Below are positions 17,363 through 26,019 of a DNA stretch of 64,000 bases, one piece after another (position 1 is the first letter of the stretch; the number at the start of each line of letters is the position of its first letter). This DNA is from Paludisphaera mucosa (GTDB taxonomy: Bacteria; Planctomycetota; Planctomycetia; Isosphaerales; Isosphaeraceae). The stretch is from contig NZ_JARRAG010000001.1 in the NCBI RefSeq assembly GCF_029589435.1, forward strand, positions 548,808 through 612,807. The letters run 5' to 3'. Position numbers and translations under genes: made by a program. The notes under the pieces are model-generated. The model was not told the DNA's origin and made no database searches. It was given only the letters and a program-made list of their open reading frames with translations.

Positions 17363-18097
17363 ATGGCGATGCTGGAATTCCACGGAGCCTCTCGGACATA
17401 CGACGGGGTGACGGCGGTCCATCCGCTCGACCTGGCGGTCGAGGAAGGGGAAGTCCTGGTCCTGCTCGGACCCAGCGGCTGCGGAAAAACTACCATCCTG
17501 CGCATGGTGGCGGGCCTCGTCTCACCGACATCGGGCGAGGTCGCGGTCGACTCGATCCCCATCAGCCCCCAGACCATGGGCGCGATCCGCAAGACGCTGG
17601 GCTACGTGATCCAGGAGGGAGGACTTTTCCCTCACCTGACGGGGCTGGCGAACGTGACCATCATGGCCCGTCAAGAAGGCTGGCCGCGCGCCCGCATCGA
17701 CGAGCGAGTCGCCGAGCTGGTGGAGATGACCCAACTGCCGAGGGCCGGGCTGGATCGCTATCCGAATGAACTCTCTGGCGGGCAGCGTCAGCGGATCAGC
17801 CTGATCCGGGCCCTGTTCATGAGCCCGCGAATCCTGCTGCTGGACGAGCCGTTGGGCGCGCTCGATCCGCTGATTCGGGCCGGCTTGCAGAGAGACCTCA
17901 AGCAGGTCTTCGAAAGGACGGGGACGACCGTGTTGTTCGTGACCCACGACCTGGTCGAGGCCGGGCGATTCGCCGACCGAGTCTGCCTCATGCAGTCCGG
18001 CCGGATCGTCCAGCAGGGGCCGTTTCGCGAGATCCTCCAGAAGCCGAGCAGCGAATTCGTCCGCGAATTCGTCACCTCGCAGGTCGTCGAGCCGTGA
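17363..18097 (+). CDS. ABC transporter ATPase of the OpuCA/EgtV type
   Basis: 244 residues from ATG 17363; the longer upstream frame runs back into egtB sequence. Walker A GPSGCGKTT, Q-loop IQEGGLFPHLTG, signature LSGGQRQRISL, Walker B ILLLDEPLGALD and the H-loop THDLVEA are all present. The chain is short and lacks the C-terminal CBS domains of osmoprotectant ATPases. It overlaps the next gene by GTGA, so the two form one transporter. It lies 91 bp after egtB on the same strand. Confidence 0.92.
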   Translation: MAMLEFHGASRTYDGVTAVHPLDLAVEEGEVLVLLGPSGCGKTTILRMVAGLVSPTSGEVAVDSIPISPQTMGAIRKTLGYVIQEGGLFPHLTGLANVTIMARQEGWPRARIDERVAELVEMTQLPRAGLDRYPNELSGGQRQRISLIRALFMSPRILLLDEPLGALDPLIRAGLQRDLKQVFERTGTTVLFVTHDLVEAGRFADRVCLMQSGRIVQQGPFREILQKPSSEFVREFVTSQVVEP

Positions 18098-19638
18098 GAA
18101 GTCGATCCCTCGCCAAGTTGATCGTCTTGCCGCTGCTGCTCCTCATCGTGGGCGTCACCCCGCTCCCTCGCGCCGGGGTGCGAGTGCGGCTGGGCTCGAA
18201 GAAATTCACCGAGTCGGTGATTCTCGGCGAGATGCTGCGGATTTTGCTGGAGCACTCGGGAGTCAAGGTCGCCCACGTCCGCGAGATCGGCGGCACGCGT
18301 CTGCTTTTCGATGCGCTCGTGGCGGGCGAGATCGACGCCTACCCGGAATATACGGGCACCATCCTGAAGGAGATCTTCGTCGGAAAGGCCGTCGCCGACG
18401 ACCGCTCGATGCGGGAATTGCTGCGTAAGCAAGGCGTCGGCGTCGCCGAGTCGCTGGGGTTCAGCAACACTTACGCCCTGGCCCTCACCAGGCGGAGGGC
18501 CGCCGAGTTGGGGATCTCGCGCGTCTCGGATCTGCGACGACTCCCCGAGCTGCGGATCGCGCTGACGCACGAGTTCCTCGACCGCAGCGACGGCTGGCCG
18601 GCCCTGAAACGCGCGTACGACCTCCAGCAGGATCAGGTCGTCGGCGTCGATCACGACCTCGCCTATCGTCAGCTCCTGGCCGGCGAGATCGACCTGATCG
18701 ACGTCTATTCGACGGACGCCATGATTCGACGCTCGGACCTGTTCCTGCTCGCGGACGACCGCTCGTTCTTCCCGCGCTACGACGCACTCTGGCTTTACCG
18801 CCTCGATTCGGCGGCGCGCGATCCACAGCTCGTGGCCGCGATCGAGCGGCTCGCGGGGACGATCTCCGAGTCGGCGATGCAGAAGCTCAACGACGACGTC
18901 GAGGCGCGGAGGGCGACCGAAGAGCAGGCGGCCTCCGAGTTCCTGGCGACACGTTTCGGGATCCGGGTCGAGGCGCAAGCGCAGTCGCGCGCCGGGATGA
19001 TCGCCGACCATCTCGTCGAGCATCTCGACCTCGTGCGGCGTTCGCTGCTGCCGGCCATCGTGGTCGGGGTCGCGCTCGGCGTCTTCTGTCAGCGTTTTCC
19101 GCGGGCGGGGAAGGCGGTTTTGGCCGTCGTGGGGCTCTTGCAGACGATCCCCTCGCTGGCGCTGCTCGTCTTGTTGATGCCGGTGATCTGGGCGCTCGGC
19201 TATCGGAGCATCGGAGAGGGATCGGCGACGGCGGTTACGGCCCTTTTCTGCTATTGCCTCCTGCCGATCGTAAGGAACACGTACACGGGCCTGGAGGGCA
19301 TCCCGCGGGGGACGATCGAGTCGGCGACGGTGCTCGGACTCGGCCGCGTCCCCCGGCTGGTCGACATCGAGCTGCCGATGGCGATGCCGACCATCCTCGC
19401 CGGGATCCGGACTTCTGCCGTCCAGAACGTCGGCTTCGCGACGCTGGGGGCGATCATCGGGGCCGGCGGTCTCGGGCAGCCGATCCTGAGGGGGATCCGG
19501 CTCAACGATACATCGCTGATCGCGGCCGGCGCGATCCCCGCCGCACTCCTGGCGTTGCTCCTGCAATTCGCCGTCGACGCCATGGAATGGGTCTTGACCC
19601 CGCGCGGGCTGAAACGCCACGTCGCCGTGCGAGAATGA
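18094..19638 (+). CDS. Substrate-binding protein/permease fusion, OpuC/EgtU-like, candidate ergothioneine or betaine-type importer
   Basis: 514 residues from GTG 18094, which overlaps the ATPase stop. Residues 1-25 form a signal or anchor segment. Residues about 27-295 are an OpuAC/ProX-type binding domain (VRLGSKKFTESVILGEML, DAYPEYTGTILKEIF, DLIDVYSTDAMI) that normally recognises quaternary amines. Residues from about 318 onward are an MetI-like permease domain with several membrane helices and the EAA-like GLEGIPRGTIESATVLGLGR loop. EgtU of other bacteria, the ergothioneine importer, is also a permease/binding-domain fusion, but with the permease first; here the order is reversed. Because it sits between egtB and egtD, ergothioneine or hercynine (trimethylated amines) is the likely ligand. 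That is inference. Confidence 0.85.
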   Translation: MRSRSLAKLIVLPLLLLIVGVTPLPRAGVRVRLGSKKFTESVILGEMLRILLEHSGVKVAHVREIGGTRLLFDALVAGEIDAYPEYTGTILKEIFVGKAVADDRSMRELLRKQGVGVAESLGFSNTYALALTRRRAAELGISRVSDLRRLPELRIALTHEFLDRSDGWPALKRAYDLQQDQVVGVDHDLAYRQLLAGEIDLIDVYSTDAMIRRSDLFLLADDRSFFPRYDALWLYRLDSAARDPQLVAAIERLAGTISESAMQKLNDDVEARRATEEQAASEFLATRFGIRVEAQAQSRAGMIADHLVEHLDLVRRSLLPAIVVGVALGVFCQRFPRAGKAVLAVVGLLQTIPSLALLVLLMPVIWALGYRSIGEGSATAVTALFCYCLLPIVRNTYTGLEGIPRGTIESATVLGLGRVPRLVDIELPMAMPTILAGIRTSAVQNVGFATLGAIIGAGGLGQPILRGIRLNDTSLIAAGAIPAALLALLLQFAVDAMEWVLTPRGLKRHVAVRE

Positions 19639-19650
19639 ACGACGTGAGAC

Positions 19651-20661
19651 CTATCCCCTGATCTTGAAATGCAAGACGGCGAACTGGCGTCCCGGATCCG
19701 TCCACTCTCGTTCGAGCGTCAGACCTGCGGCGGCGGCCACGGTGGAGAATTCGTCCACTGTGTACTTGTGGGAGTACTCCGTGCAGATCGTGTCGGACGG
19801 CGAGAACGAGATGGACTCGCCTCCGACGCGGACGGACTGGGATTTTCGGCTCACGAGGTGCATCTCGATACGACCCTCGTCGGGATTGTAGAAGGCCCGA
19901 TGGGAGAAGTTGGAGAGGTCGAAATCCGCTCCCAGCTCGCGGTTGATCCGTTCCAGCAGATTCAGGTTGAACTGGGCCGTCACTCCCAGGCGGTCGTTGT
20001 AGGCCGCCTCGACGTCGCCCACCGCCTTCTTCAGGTCGATGCCGATGATGAGGCCGCCGCCCGCGCCGCAGAGGTCGACGATCCGTCGGAGGATCGCGGC
20101 GGCCTGATCCGGGACGAAGTTGCCGATCGTGGAGCCCGGAAAATACACGGAGACCCGCGCGGGCGCTCGAGAGGGTCGAGGCAAGGCGAACGGCCGGGTG
20201 AAGTCCGCGCAGACGGGCAGGATCTCAATCTCGGGGTAGTCGCTCGCCAGTTCGAGCGAAGTTTTGAACAGGTGCTCACCCGAGATATCGACGGGCACGT
20301 ACGCCGCCGGGTCCTTCAGGCAGTCGAGCAGATAGCGGGTCTTCACGCTGCTGCCGCTGCCGAACTCGACCAGCATCGCCCCCGCACCGAGCGCCTCTCC
20401 CATCTCGGGGGCGAAACGCTCCATCAAATCCAACTCGGTGCGCGTGAGGTAGTACTCTTCGAGCTGGCAGATGCGATCGAAGAGGATCGAGCCTCGCTCG
20501 TCGTAGAAGTATTTGCTGGGGATTTGCTTCGGCCGGCCTCGCAGCCCCGTGAGGACGTCTTCGAGGAACGTGAGTCCAGACTCCCGCCCTCCGAGGGATG
20601 GTGGGCCGGTCGTCGCGCAACTCACGCCGTCGGTCTTCCGAGTCAGGATGTCGCTTGACAA
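19651..20661 (-). CDS. egtD: L-histidine N-alpha-methyltransferase EgtD
   Basis: 336 residues if TTG 20661 is the start (agggt 9-12 bp upstream); the frame is open to 20790, so the true start is uncertain. It has the EgtD pattern: FLEDVLTGLRGRPKQIPSKYFYDERGSILFDRICQLEEYYLTRTE, the SAM loop VEFGSGSSVKTRYLLD, VYFPGSTIGNFVPDQA and the ending EREWTDPGRQFAVLHF. It trimethylates histidine to hercynine using SAM, the first step toward ergothioneine. It is convergent with the binding-protein/permease gene, stops 12 bp apart. Confidence 0.94.
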   Translation of the reverse strand: MSSDILTRKTDGVSCATTGPPSLGGRESGLTFLEDVLTGLRGRPKQIPSKYFYDERGSILFDRICQLEEYYLTRTELDLMERFAPEMGEALGAGAMLVEFGSGSSVKTRYLLDCLKDPAAYVPVDISGEHLFKTSLELASDYPEIEILPVCADFTRPFALPRPSRAPARVSVYFPGSTIGNFVPDQAAAILRRIVDLCGAGGGLIIGIDLKKAVGDVEAAYNDRLGVTAQFNLNLLERINRELGADFDLSNFSHRAFYNPDEGRIEMHLVSRKSQSVRVGGESISFSPSDTICTEYSHKYTVDEFSTVAAAAGLTLEREWTDPGRQFAVLHFKIRG

Positions 20662-21401
20662 TATGTTTACCCTGGTTGCTGATGCGGTCGAGCGGTTCGG
20701 TTCGGGAGAGGCCCGAAGAGAATTCGAGTCGTGAGCGCGTCCAGATCGACTTCCGTCGGCCTTCGCGCTCGGCTCATCGTCGAGTCGCATGGAGTCGGCG
20801 GTCGACGGCTACGGAAAACGCCCAGTCCTGAGAATCAAGGACGAGAGCCGAACCGATGAGCCCTCTCTCTGCACGACTGCGAGCCTGGATGTACTATCTC
20901 GGCTCGCAACACTCGATCCAGTTACGAATGCGGGGGATGCGAGCAGCTTTCATGCCGCTGAAAGGCCCAGCATCCGGGAACTCGGTCGAGGACCCGGACT
21001 TCGATGGTCCCGGCTCCATTCTATGCGCGAGGACCCGCAGGACAATTTCCGGATCGTAGGACGACTCCTCGAAAGGACCGGGTGGCCGGACGCGAGACCA
21101 TGCGGGCATCGCGTCCCGTTGCGGAACGGACCCGCCGCCGTTAGACTCGGTTTCACCTCTCCCGAATCGGCGGGCGCAAGCCCATGGCCGGCAAACACGA
21201 CCGTCGTCGATCGGACCGTCGCACTCCATCGGTCGGCGTCCCTGGACCTGTCGCCGAAGTGGCCGACGTCACCCGTTCCCGTCCCTCGACTCGTCGAACC
21301 CGGCTCGCACCCTCGGCGGCTCCCTTCGGTCCTTTCGCGAAGCGACGGCCCCACCGCCCGGGTCGGCTCGGAACCCCATCCGCCTCCCGCTGGAAGCGTC
21401 C
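20662..21401. other. Long intergenic region between egtD and the cyclase-like gene
   Basis: 740 bp with no recognisable protein in any frame; frames here are short and Arg/Pro-rich. It contains the promoters of the divergent egtD and cyclase-like genes. No hairpin, riboswitch or RNA gene was recognised by eye. Confidence 0.5.
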
Positions 21402-23513
21402 ATGTTGCATGCGATCCACAGGCTCAGCGTCCAGTCGAAGTTGACCATGATGCTCCTGCTCGTGAGCGTCGGCTCGATCTTCGTCATCAGCTTCCTGGGC
21501 TACGACTCGGGCATGAGGGCCGTGAAGGCCGGCGTCGAGGACCAGTTGACCAGCCTGAGGACGTCCAAGGCCTATCAGATCCGATCCCAGATCGAAGGCT
21601 TCCGCAATCAAGTCTACGTGTTCAGCGACGACTACATGATCGTCTCGGCGATGCGCGAGTTCCGCGACGCCTGCGACGACCTCGCCGCCAGGCCGGCCCC
21701 TCCCGAATACGAGGCGTCGCTGGTCGATTTCTACGGCAAGGAGTTCATCCCCCGGTTGACCGGCTACGTCGAGGGGAAGCCCGCGCTGGAGAACTACATT
21801 CCGAAGCTTCCCTGGTCCCGCTACCTCCAGCACCATTACATCGCGGCGAACCCGAACAAGGTCGGCGAGAAGTGGAAGCTGGACAAGGCGGGGGACGGCA
21901 GCCGCTATTCCGAAGTCCACGCCAAGTATCATCCGGTCCTGCGCGAGTTCGTCCAGAAATTCGGCTATTACGACCTCTTCCTGTTCGACGTCCGCACCCA
22001 GCACGTCGTCTATACGGTCTTCAAGGAGCCCGACTTCGCGACGGATTTCGCGACCGGCCCTTACAGCTCGTCGAACCTGGGCCGGCTGTTCACCTCGCTC
22101 ATCAAGGAGAAGGACAACAAGACCACGCGCATCGAGGATTTCGAGCCCTACCGGCCCTCGCTCGCGGCGCCGGCGGCCTTCGTGGGCGCGCCGATCTTCG
22201 ACGGCGCGGAGATGATCGGGATCCTCGCCTTCCAGTTCCCCATCGACGAGTTCAACAAGCTCATGACGAGCGACTACAAGTGGGAGGCGGACGGCCTGGG
22301 CGAGACCGGGGAGGTCTACCTGGTGGGCGACGATCACCTGATGCGGTCGATGTCCCGATTCCAGAAGCAGGCCCCGGAGAATTTCTACGCGGCGCTGAAG
22401 GCGGTGGGGACTCCGCCGTCGAAAATCGAGCGGCTGCGCCGCACGAACACGGCGATCCTCGAGCTGGCCGACGAGACGGAGTCGGTGACGCGGGCGCTTC
22501 ACGGCCAGTCCGGCACCGACCTCCTCGTCGATTACCGCGGCGTCGACGTGATCAGTTCGTACGCCCCCCTGGAGATCGACGGTCTGAGCTGGGTGCTCGT
22601 CGCCAAGAAGGACCTGTCCGAGGCGTTCGCGCCGATCGCGAGCTTCGGGCGCAAGGTTCTGGCCTCTTCCGTCGTCATCGTCCTGGTCATCACGTGCCTG
22701 GCCGCATTGCTGGCGCGGCTCTTCGTGCGGCCGATCTTCCAGCTCATCGAGGGGGCGCGGAGGATCGCGTCCGGGGAGAAGGGGGTTTACGTGAAGGTCT
22801 CGTCGAAGGACGAGCTGCACGACCTCGCCGAGTCGTTCAACGTGATGAGCCTGAGCCTCAAGGTCAAGTCCGAGGAGATCGAGCGTCGGGTGCAGGAGAA
22901 CGAGGAATTGCTGCTGAACATCCTGCCGACGTCGATCGCGACGAGGAGGAAGGCGGGGGTCCAGACCGTCTCCGACAGTCATGCCGACGTCACGGTCATG
23001 TTCGCCGAGATCTCCGGGTTCGCCGAGGCGACCGGCTCGATGTCCGCCGACCAGGCCGCGGAGCTGCTCAACGACATGATCTCGGCCTTCGACGAGGCGG
23101 CCGAACGGCACGGGGTGGAGAAGGTGAAGACGGTCGGAGAAGACTACCTGGCCGCGTGCGGCCTTTCCGTGCCGCGCCTCGATCATGCCAGCCGCGTCGT
23201 CGACTTCGCCGAGGACGTGGTCCGGATCGTCCGGAGGTTGAACCAGGACCGCGGACACCCGCTCTCCGTCCAGGTGGGGATCAACTCCGGGCCGGTCGTC
23301 GGCGGCATCGTGGGGCGGACGAAGTTCATCTTCGACATGTGGGGCGACACGGTGAACGTCGCCAGGTCGCTCTACACCGTCGGGGGCGACAACTCGATCC
23401 ACGTGACGCAGGCGGTGCACGACCGCCTCAAGGACGCCTATCGGTTCGAGCCGGTCGGCACCGTGGAAATCAAGGGCAAGGGGCCGATCCCCATCTGGCG
23501 GACCGCCGCCTGA
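21402..23513 (+). CDS. Membrane class III adenylate/guanylate cyclase-like protein with altered catalytic residues
   Basis: 703 residues from ATG 21402 (ggaag upstream). Membrane helix at about 13-34; a large periplasmic sensor domain (about 40-415, Cache-like, ending TDLLVDYRGVDVISSYAPLE then WVLVAKKDLSEAF); second membrane helix at about 419-443; HAMP RPIFQLIEGARRIASGEKG; then a class III cyclase domain (about 528-690, FDMWGDTVNVA). The two metal-binding Asp positions are Glu: E536 in VMFAEISGF and E580 in KTVGEDYLA. The transition-state Arg is displaced (NVARSLY instead of NVASRxx). Activity is therefore doubtful. An MscS channel with a cyclic-nucleotide-binding tail follows 20 bp later. 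Confidence 0.9.
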   Translation: MLHAIHRLSVQSKLTMMLLLVSVGSIFVISFLGYDSGMRAVKAGVEDQLTSLRTSKAYQIRSQIEGFRNQVYVFSDDYMIVSAMREFRDACDDLAARPAPPEYEASLVDFYGKEFIPRLTGYVEGKPALENYIPKLPWSRYLQHHYIAANPNKVGEKWKLDKAGDGSRYSEVHAKYHPVLREFVQKFGYYDLFLFDVRTQHVVYTVFKEPDFATDFATGPYSSSNLGRLFTSLIKEKDNKTTRIEDFEPYRPSLAAPAAFVGAPIFDGAEMIGILAFQFPIDEFNKLMTSDYKWEADGLGETGEVYLVGDDHLMRSMSRFQKQAPENFYAALKAVGTPPSKIERLRRTNTAILELADETESVTRALHGQSGTDLLVDYRGVDVISSYAPLEIDGLSWVLVAKKDLSEAFAPIASFGRKVLASSVVIVLVITCLAALLARLFVRPIFQLIEGARRIASGEKGVYVKVSSKDELHDLAESFNVMSLSLKVKSEEIERRVQENEELLLNILPTSIATRRKAGVQTVSDSHADVTVMFAEISGFAEATGSMSADQAAELLNDMISAFDEAAERHGVEKVKTVGEDYLAACGLSVPRLDHASRVVDFAEDVVRIVRRLNQDRGHPLSVQVGINSGPVVGGIVGRTKFIFDMWGDTVNVARSLYTVGGDNSIHVTQAVHDRLKDAYRFEPVGTVEIKGKGPIPIWRTAA

Positions 23514-23533
23514 GCGGAACGTAGGCGAGCGAC

Positions 23534-25060
23534 ATGCAGAAGACGTTCATGGATAGCGAGATGCTCCGTTGGGGCGTCGGTTTGATCCTGGGCTTCCCGG
23601 CGCTGATGCTGATCGTCGGCGAGGTCATCTTCCATCTGGATCGCCGCAAGCACCCCCTGACCTCGACGCTGCGGATCGTCCGCGGGCTGCTCCTGCCGGC
23701 CACGGCCGTCTTCCTCACGCTCCAGCACGTCATCCCGGTCGGCCGCGACGACCTGTGGCTCCGGCTGGTCGAGACGGTCATCCTGCTCGTCCTCATCCAT
23801 GCGTCGTTGTCGCTGTTGAACGTCGTCATCTTCGCGCACGCGACCGAAGGGTCGTGGCAATCTCGACTCCCGCGCCTGCTCGTCGACGTGATCCGCCTGA
23901 TCCTGGTGCTGGTCGGCCTGTCGGTCGTGCTGTCGATCGTCTGGGGCTACGACCTGGGCTCGCTGGCGACGGCCCTCGGGGTCGGGTCGCTCGTCCTCGG
24001 CCTGGCCCTCCAGGACGCCGTGGGAAACGTTTTCGCGGGCCTGCTCCTGATGTTCGAACGGCCGATCACCGTGGGCGACTGGATCACCGTCGAGGGGTAC
24101 TCGGGGAAGATCGTCGAGATCAACTGGCGGGCCGTCCATCTGGAGACGTTCGAGCGCGTCCTCGTCATCGTCCCGAACTCGGTCCTGGCGAAGGGGGCGA
24201 TCTCGAACTACGGCCGGCCGACCCGGCTTCACGGCGAACTCCTGCCGTTCCGGTTCAGCGTCTTCGACAAGCCCAATGAAGTCCGGAACCTGCTCGCCGA
24301 CACGATCGAGGGGGTGCGGGGCATCCTCGCGGATCCGCCCGCCGACATCATCACCGACAGCTTCGGCGACGGCGTCGTCCTGTACAAAGTCAGGTTCTAC
24401 GTCGAGGACTACGCCGACGTCGAACGAGCCCGCAGCGAATACCTCACGCGCGTCTGGTATGCGGCGAGACGGCTGCGACTGACCCTCGACCATCCCACCC
24501 TGTACCACCTGCCCGCCGACCGCGAGGCTCCCCCGTTCCGGGACAAGGTGCCGACGCCCGCCGCCGTGGCGGCGCTCTTCCCCCAGTTCGGCCTCTCCGC
24601 CGTCGCCGAGGACGGCCCGGAGTGGAGGGACGTCTGCTTGCGACACTATTCCCCGGGGGAGACGGTCCTCCGCCCGGGAGAAGCGATCCCGGGACTGTTC
24701 TTGATCTTCAGCGGCCATGTGGAGCTGGCTGTGCGAAATGAAGACGGGCTCCTCAACATCACCGCCGGCGCGGGCCGCGGCGAATACTTCGGCGAGAAGG
24801 CCCTGCTGCCCGGCCAATCCAGCGACTTCTTCGTGGTCGTCGCCGAGGAGCTGGAGGTGTTGGTCCTCCCTTCCACGACGTTGGAAGCGATGCTGGAACG
24901 CTCGCCTCGCCTCGCCTCGGAAATCGGTCGCGTGATGGAATCGCGTCGGGCCGCGGCTCTCAGGGCGAGCAAGAGGCCCGTGAATGCGGCCGATCAAGCC
25001 TTCGTCCATCCCCGCCGTGAAGACGCCGCTAGGTCCGTAGGCGCTTCCGATCGAGCCTGA
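23534..25060 (+). CDS. MscS-family channel with C-terminal cyclic-nucleotide-binding domain (bCNG type)
   Basis: 508 residues from ATG 23534. Five or so membrane helices occupy residues 1-165. The pore-lining MscS helix is LGSLATALGVGSLVLGLALQDAVGNVFAGLLL, followed by the beta domain VGDWITVEGYSGKIVEINWRAVHLETFE and VPNSVLAKGAISNYGRP. A CRP-like binding domain follows at about 375-475 (YSPGETVLRPGEAIPGLFLIFSGHVEL). In its phosphate-binding cassette the Glu (E421 in FGEKALL) is kept but the usual Arg is replaced (PGQSSDFF). Channels of this layout are proposed to be gated by cyclic nucleotide rather than tension. It directly follows the cyclase-like gene. Confidence 0.9.
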   Translation: MQKTFMDSEMLRWGVGLILGFPALMLIVGEVIFHLDRRKHPLTSTLRIVRGLLLPATAVFLTLQHVIPVGRDDLWLRLVETVILLVLIHASLSLLNVVIFAHATEGSWQSRLPRLLVDVIRLILVLVGLSVVLSIVWGYDLGSLATALGVGSLVLGLALQDAVGNVFAGLLLMFERPITVGDWITVEGYSGKIVEINWRAVHLETFERVLVIVPNSVLAKGAISNYGRPTRLHGELLPFRFSVFDKPNEVRNLLADTIEGVRGILADPPADIITDSFGDGVVLYKVRFYVEDYADVERARSEYLTRVWYAARRLRLTLDHPTLYHLPADREAPPFRDKVPTPAAVAALFPQFGLSAVAEDGPEWRDVCLRHYSPGETVLRPGEAIPGLFLIFSGHVELAVRNEDGLLNITAGAGRGEYFGEKALLPGQSSDFFVVVAEELEVLVLPSTTLEAMLERSPRLASEIGRVMESRRAAALRASKRPVNAADQAFVHPRREDAARSVGASDRA

Positions 25061-25371
25061 GGAGGCCGCCCACGCCTCCGGTCCGCTGGGCCAAGCGGCT
25101 GGATTCCGTGACGCCGACTTCCGAACTCCGACAAGGACAATTCGCCCGTCGGCGAGCCTCGATTTCACGGGATCGACGCTCCTCCCCGCGGAGGTCGGCG
25201 CCTCCATCGTCGGTTTTCTATGCGACGGATTCGATCTCGCGGCCGGCCGCGACTCTTGGTCTGGAAACTTGCCTCGCGGGCCCCGAGTGTGGACAATGCG
25301 CAGCCATTCGTCCGGTGTCATCCCTCGGGACCACGGTCCCGAGGCGGCGTTCAACAGGGGAGGGTGCGTCG
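25061..25371. other. Intergenic region upstream of the molybdenum hydroxylase operon
   Basis: 311 bp without a recognised gene. A small hairpin (ggaggc/gcctcc, about 25062-25080) follows the channel stop codon and could help end transcription, though no T-run follows. The rest must hold the promoter of the downstream four-gene operon. Confidence 0.45.
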
Positions 25372-26016
25372 ATGGCGGAAGACAATGCGAGGCCGCCGAT
25401 GGAGCAGGGCGGCCATAGCCGGCGCCGTTTCTTGCGGGGGTCGGGCCTCGCGGCCGCCTCCGCCGTCCTGACGGCCCAGGCCACCGCGGTCATCGACGAG
25501 GCCGAGGCCCAGGTCGCCGTGGCCGCTCCGAAGGTCGCCGCCGGCGACACGTCGCTGACCCTGATGGTCGACGGCCGGGAGATGAGCTGCACGATCGAGC
25601 CGAGGAGCACGCTGCTCGACACGCTGCGGAACCGGCTCGACGTCACCGGGCCCAAGCGGGTCTGCGACCGCGGCAGCTGCGGCGCCTGCACCGTCATCCT
25701 CGACGGCGACCCCGTCTACTCCTGCACCACCCTGGCCATCTCGTGCGGGGGCAAGACGATCGAGACCGTCGAGAGCTTCGACACGGGCGAGGACGGCGTG
25801 CCCCACGCGTTCCACCAGAGCGACGGGCTGATGTGCGGCTACTGCACCCCCGGCTTCGTCACCGCCTGCAAGGCCTTCCTGGACAAGAACCCCGGCAAGA
25901 CCCCGACCCTCGAAGAGGTCAAGCGCGGGCTCGACGGGAACATCTGCCGGTGCGGCACGTACATCGGCGTGTTCGAGGCGGCCCTGGCCGCGGCCAAGAC
26001 GATGAAGGGAGCCTGA
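25372..26016 (+). CDS. Tat-exported 2Fe-2S small subunit of a molybdenum hydroxylase (CoxS/YagT type)
   Basis: 214 residues from ATG 25372, with ggggaggg upstream. N-terminal twin-arginine signal SRRRFLRGSGLAAASAV predicts folded export. Plant-type ferredoxin Cys set: CDRGSCGACTVILDG...YSC. Second cluster domain: CGYCTPGFVTACKAF...NICRCGTY. It passes electrons from the Mo centre to FAD in xanthine dehydrogenase/aldehyde oxidoreductase-type enzymes. It is first of four genes separated by exactly 3 bp each. Confidence 0.93.
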   Translation: MAEDNARPPMEQGGHSRRRFLRGSGLAAASAVLTAQATAVIDEAEAQVAVAAPKVAAGDTSLTLMVDGREMSCTIEPRSTLLDTLRNRLDVTGPKRVCDRGSCGACTVILDGDPVYSCTTLAISCGGKTIETVESFDTGEDGVPHAFHQSDGLMCGYCTPGFVTACKAFLDKNPGKTPTLEEVKRGLDGNICRCGTYIGVFEAALAAAKTMKGA

Positions 26017-26019
26017 CCG

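Noticed and set aside
20794-21395. Small frames in the egtD/cyclase-like gap
   Set aside because: Composition is Arg/Pro/Ser-rich with no RBS or recognisable pattern.
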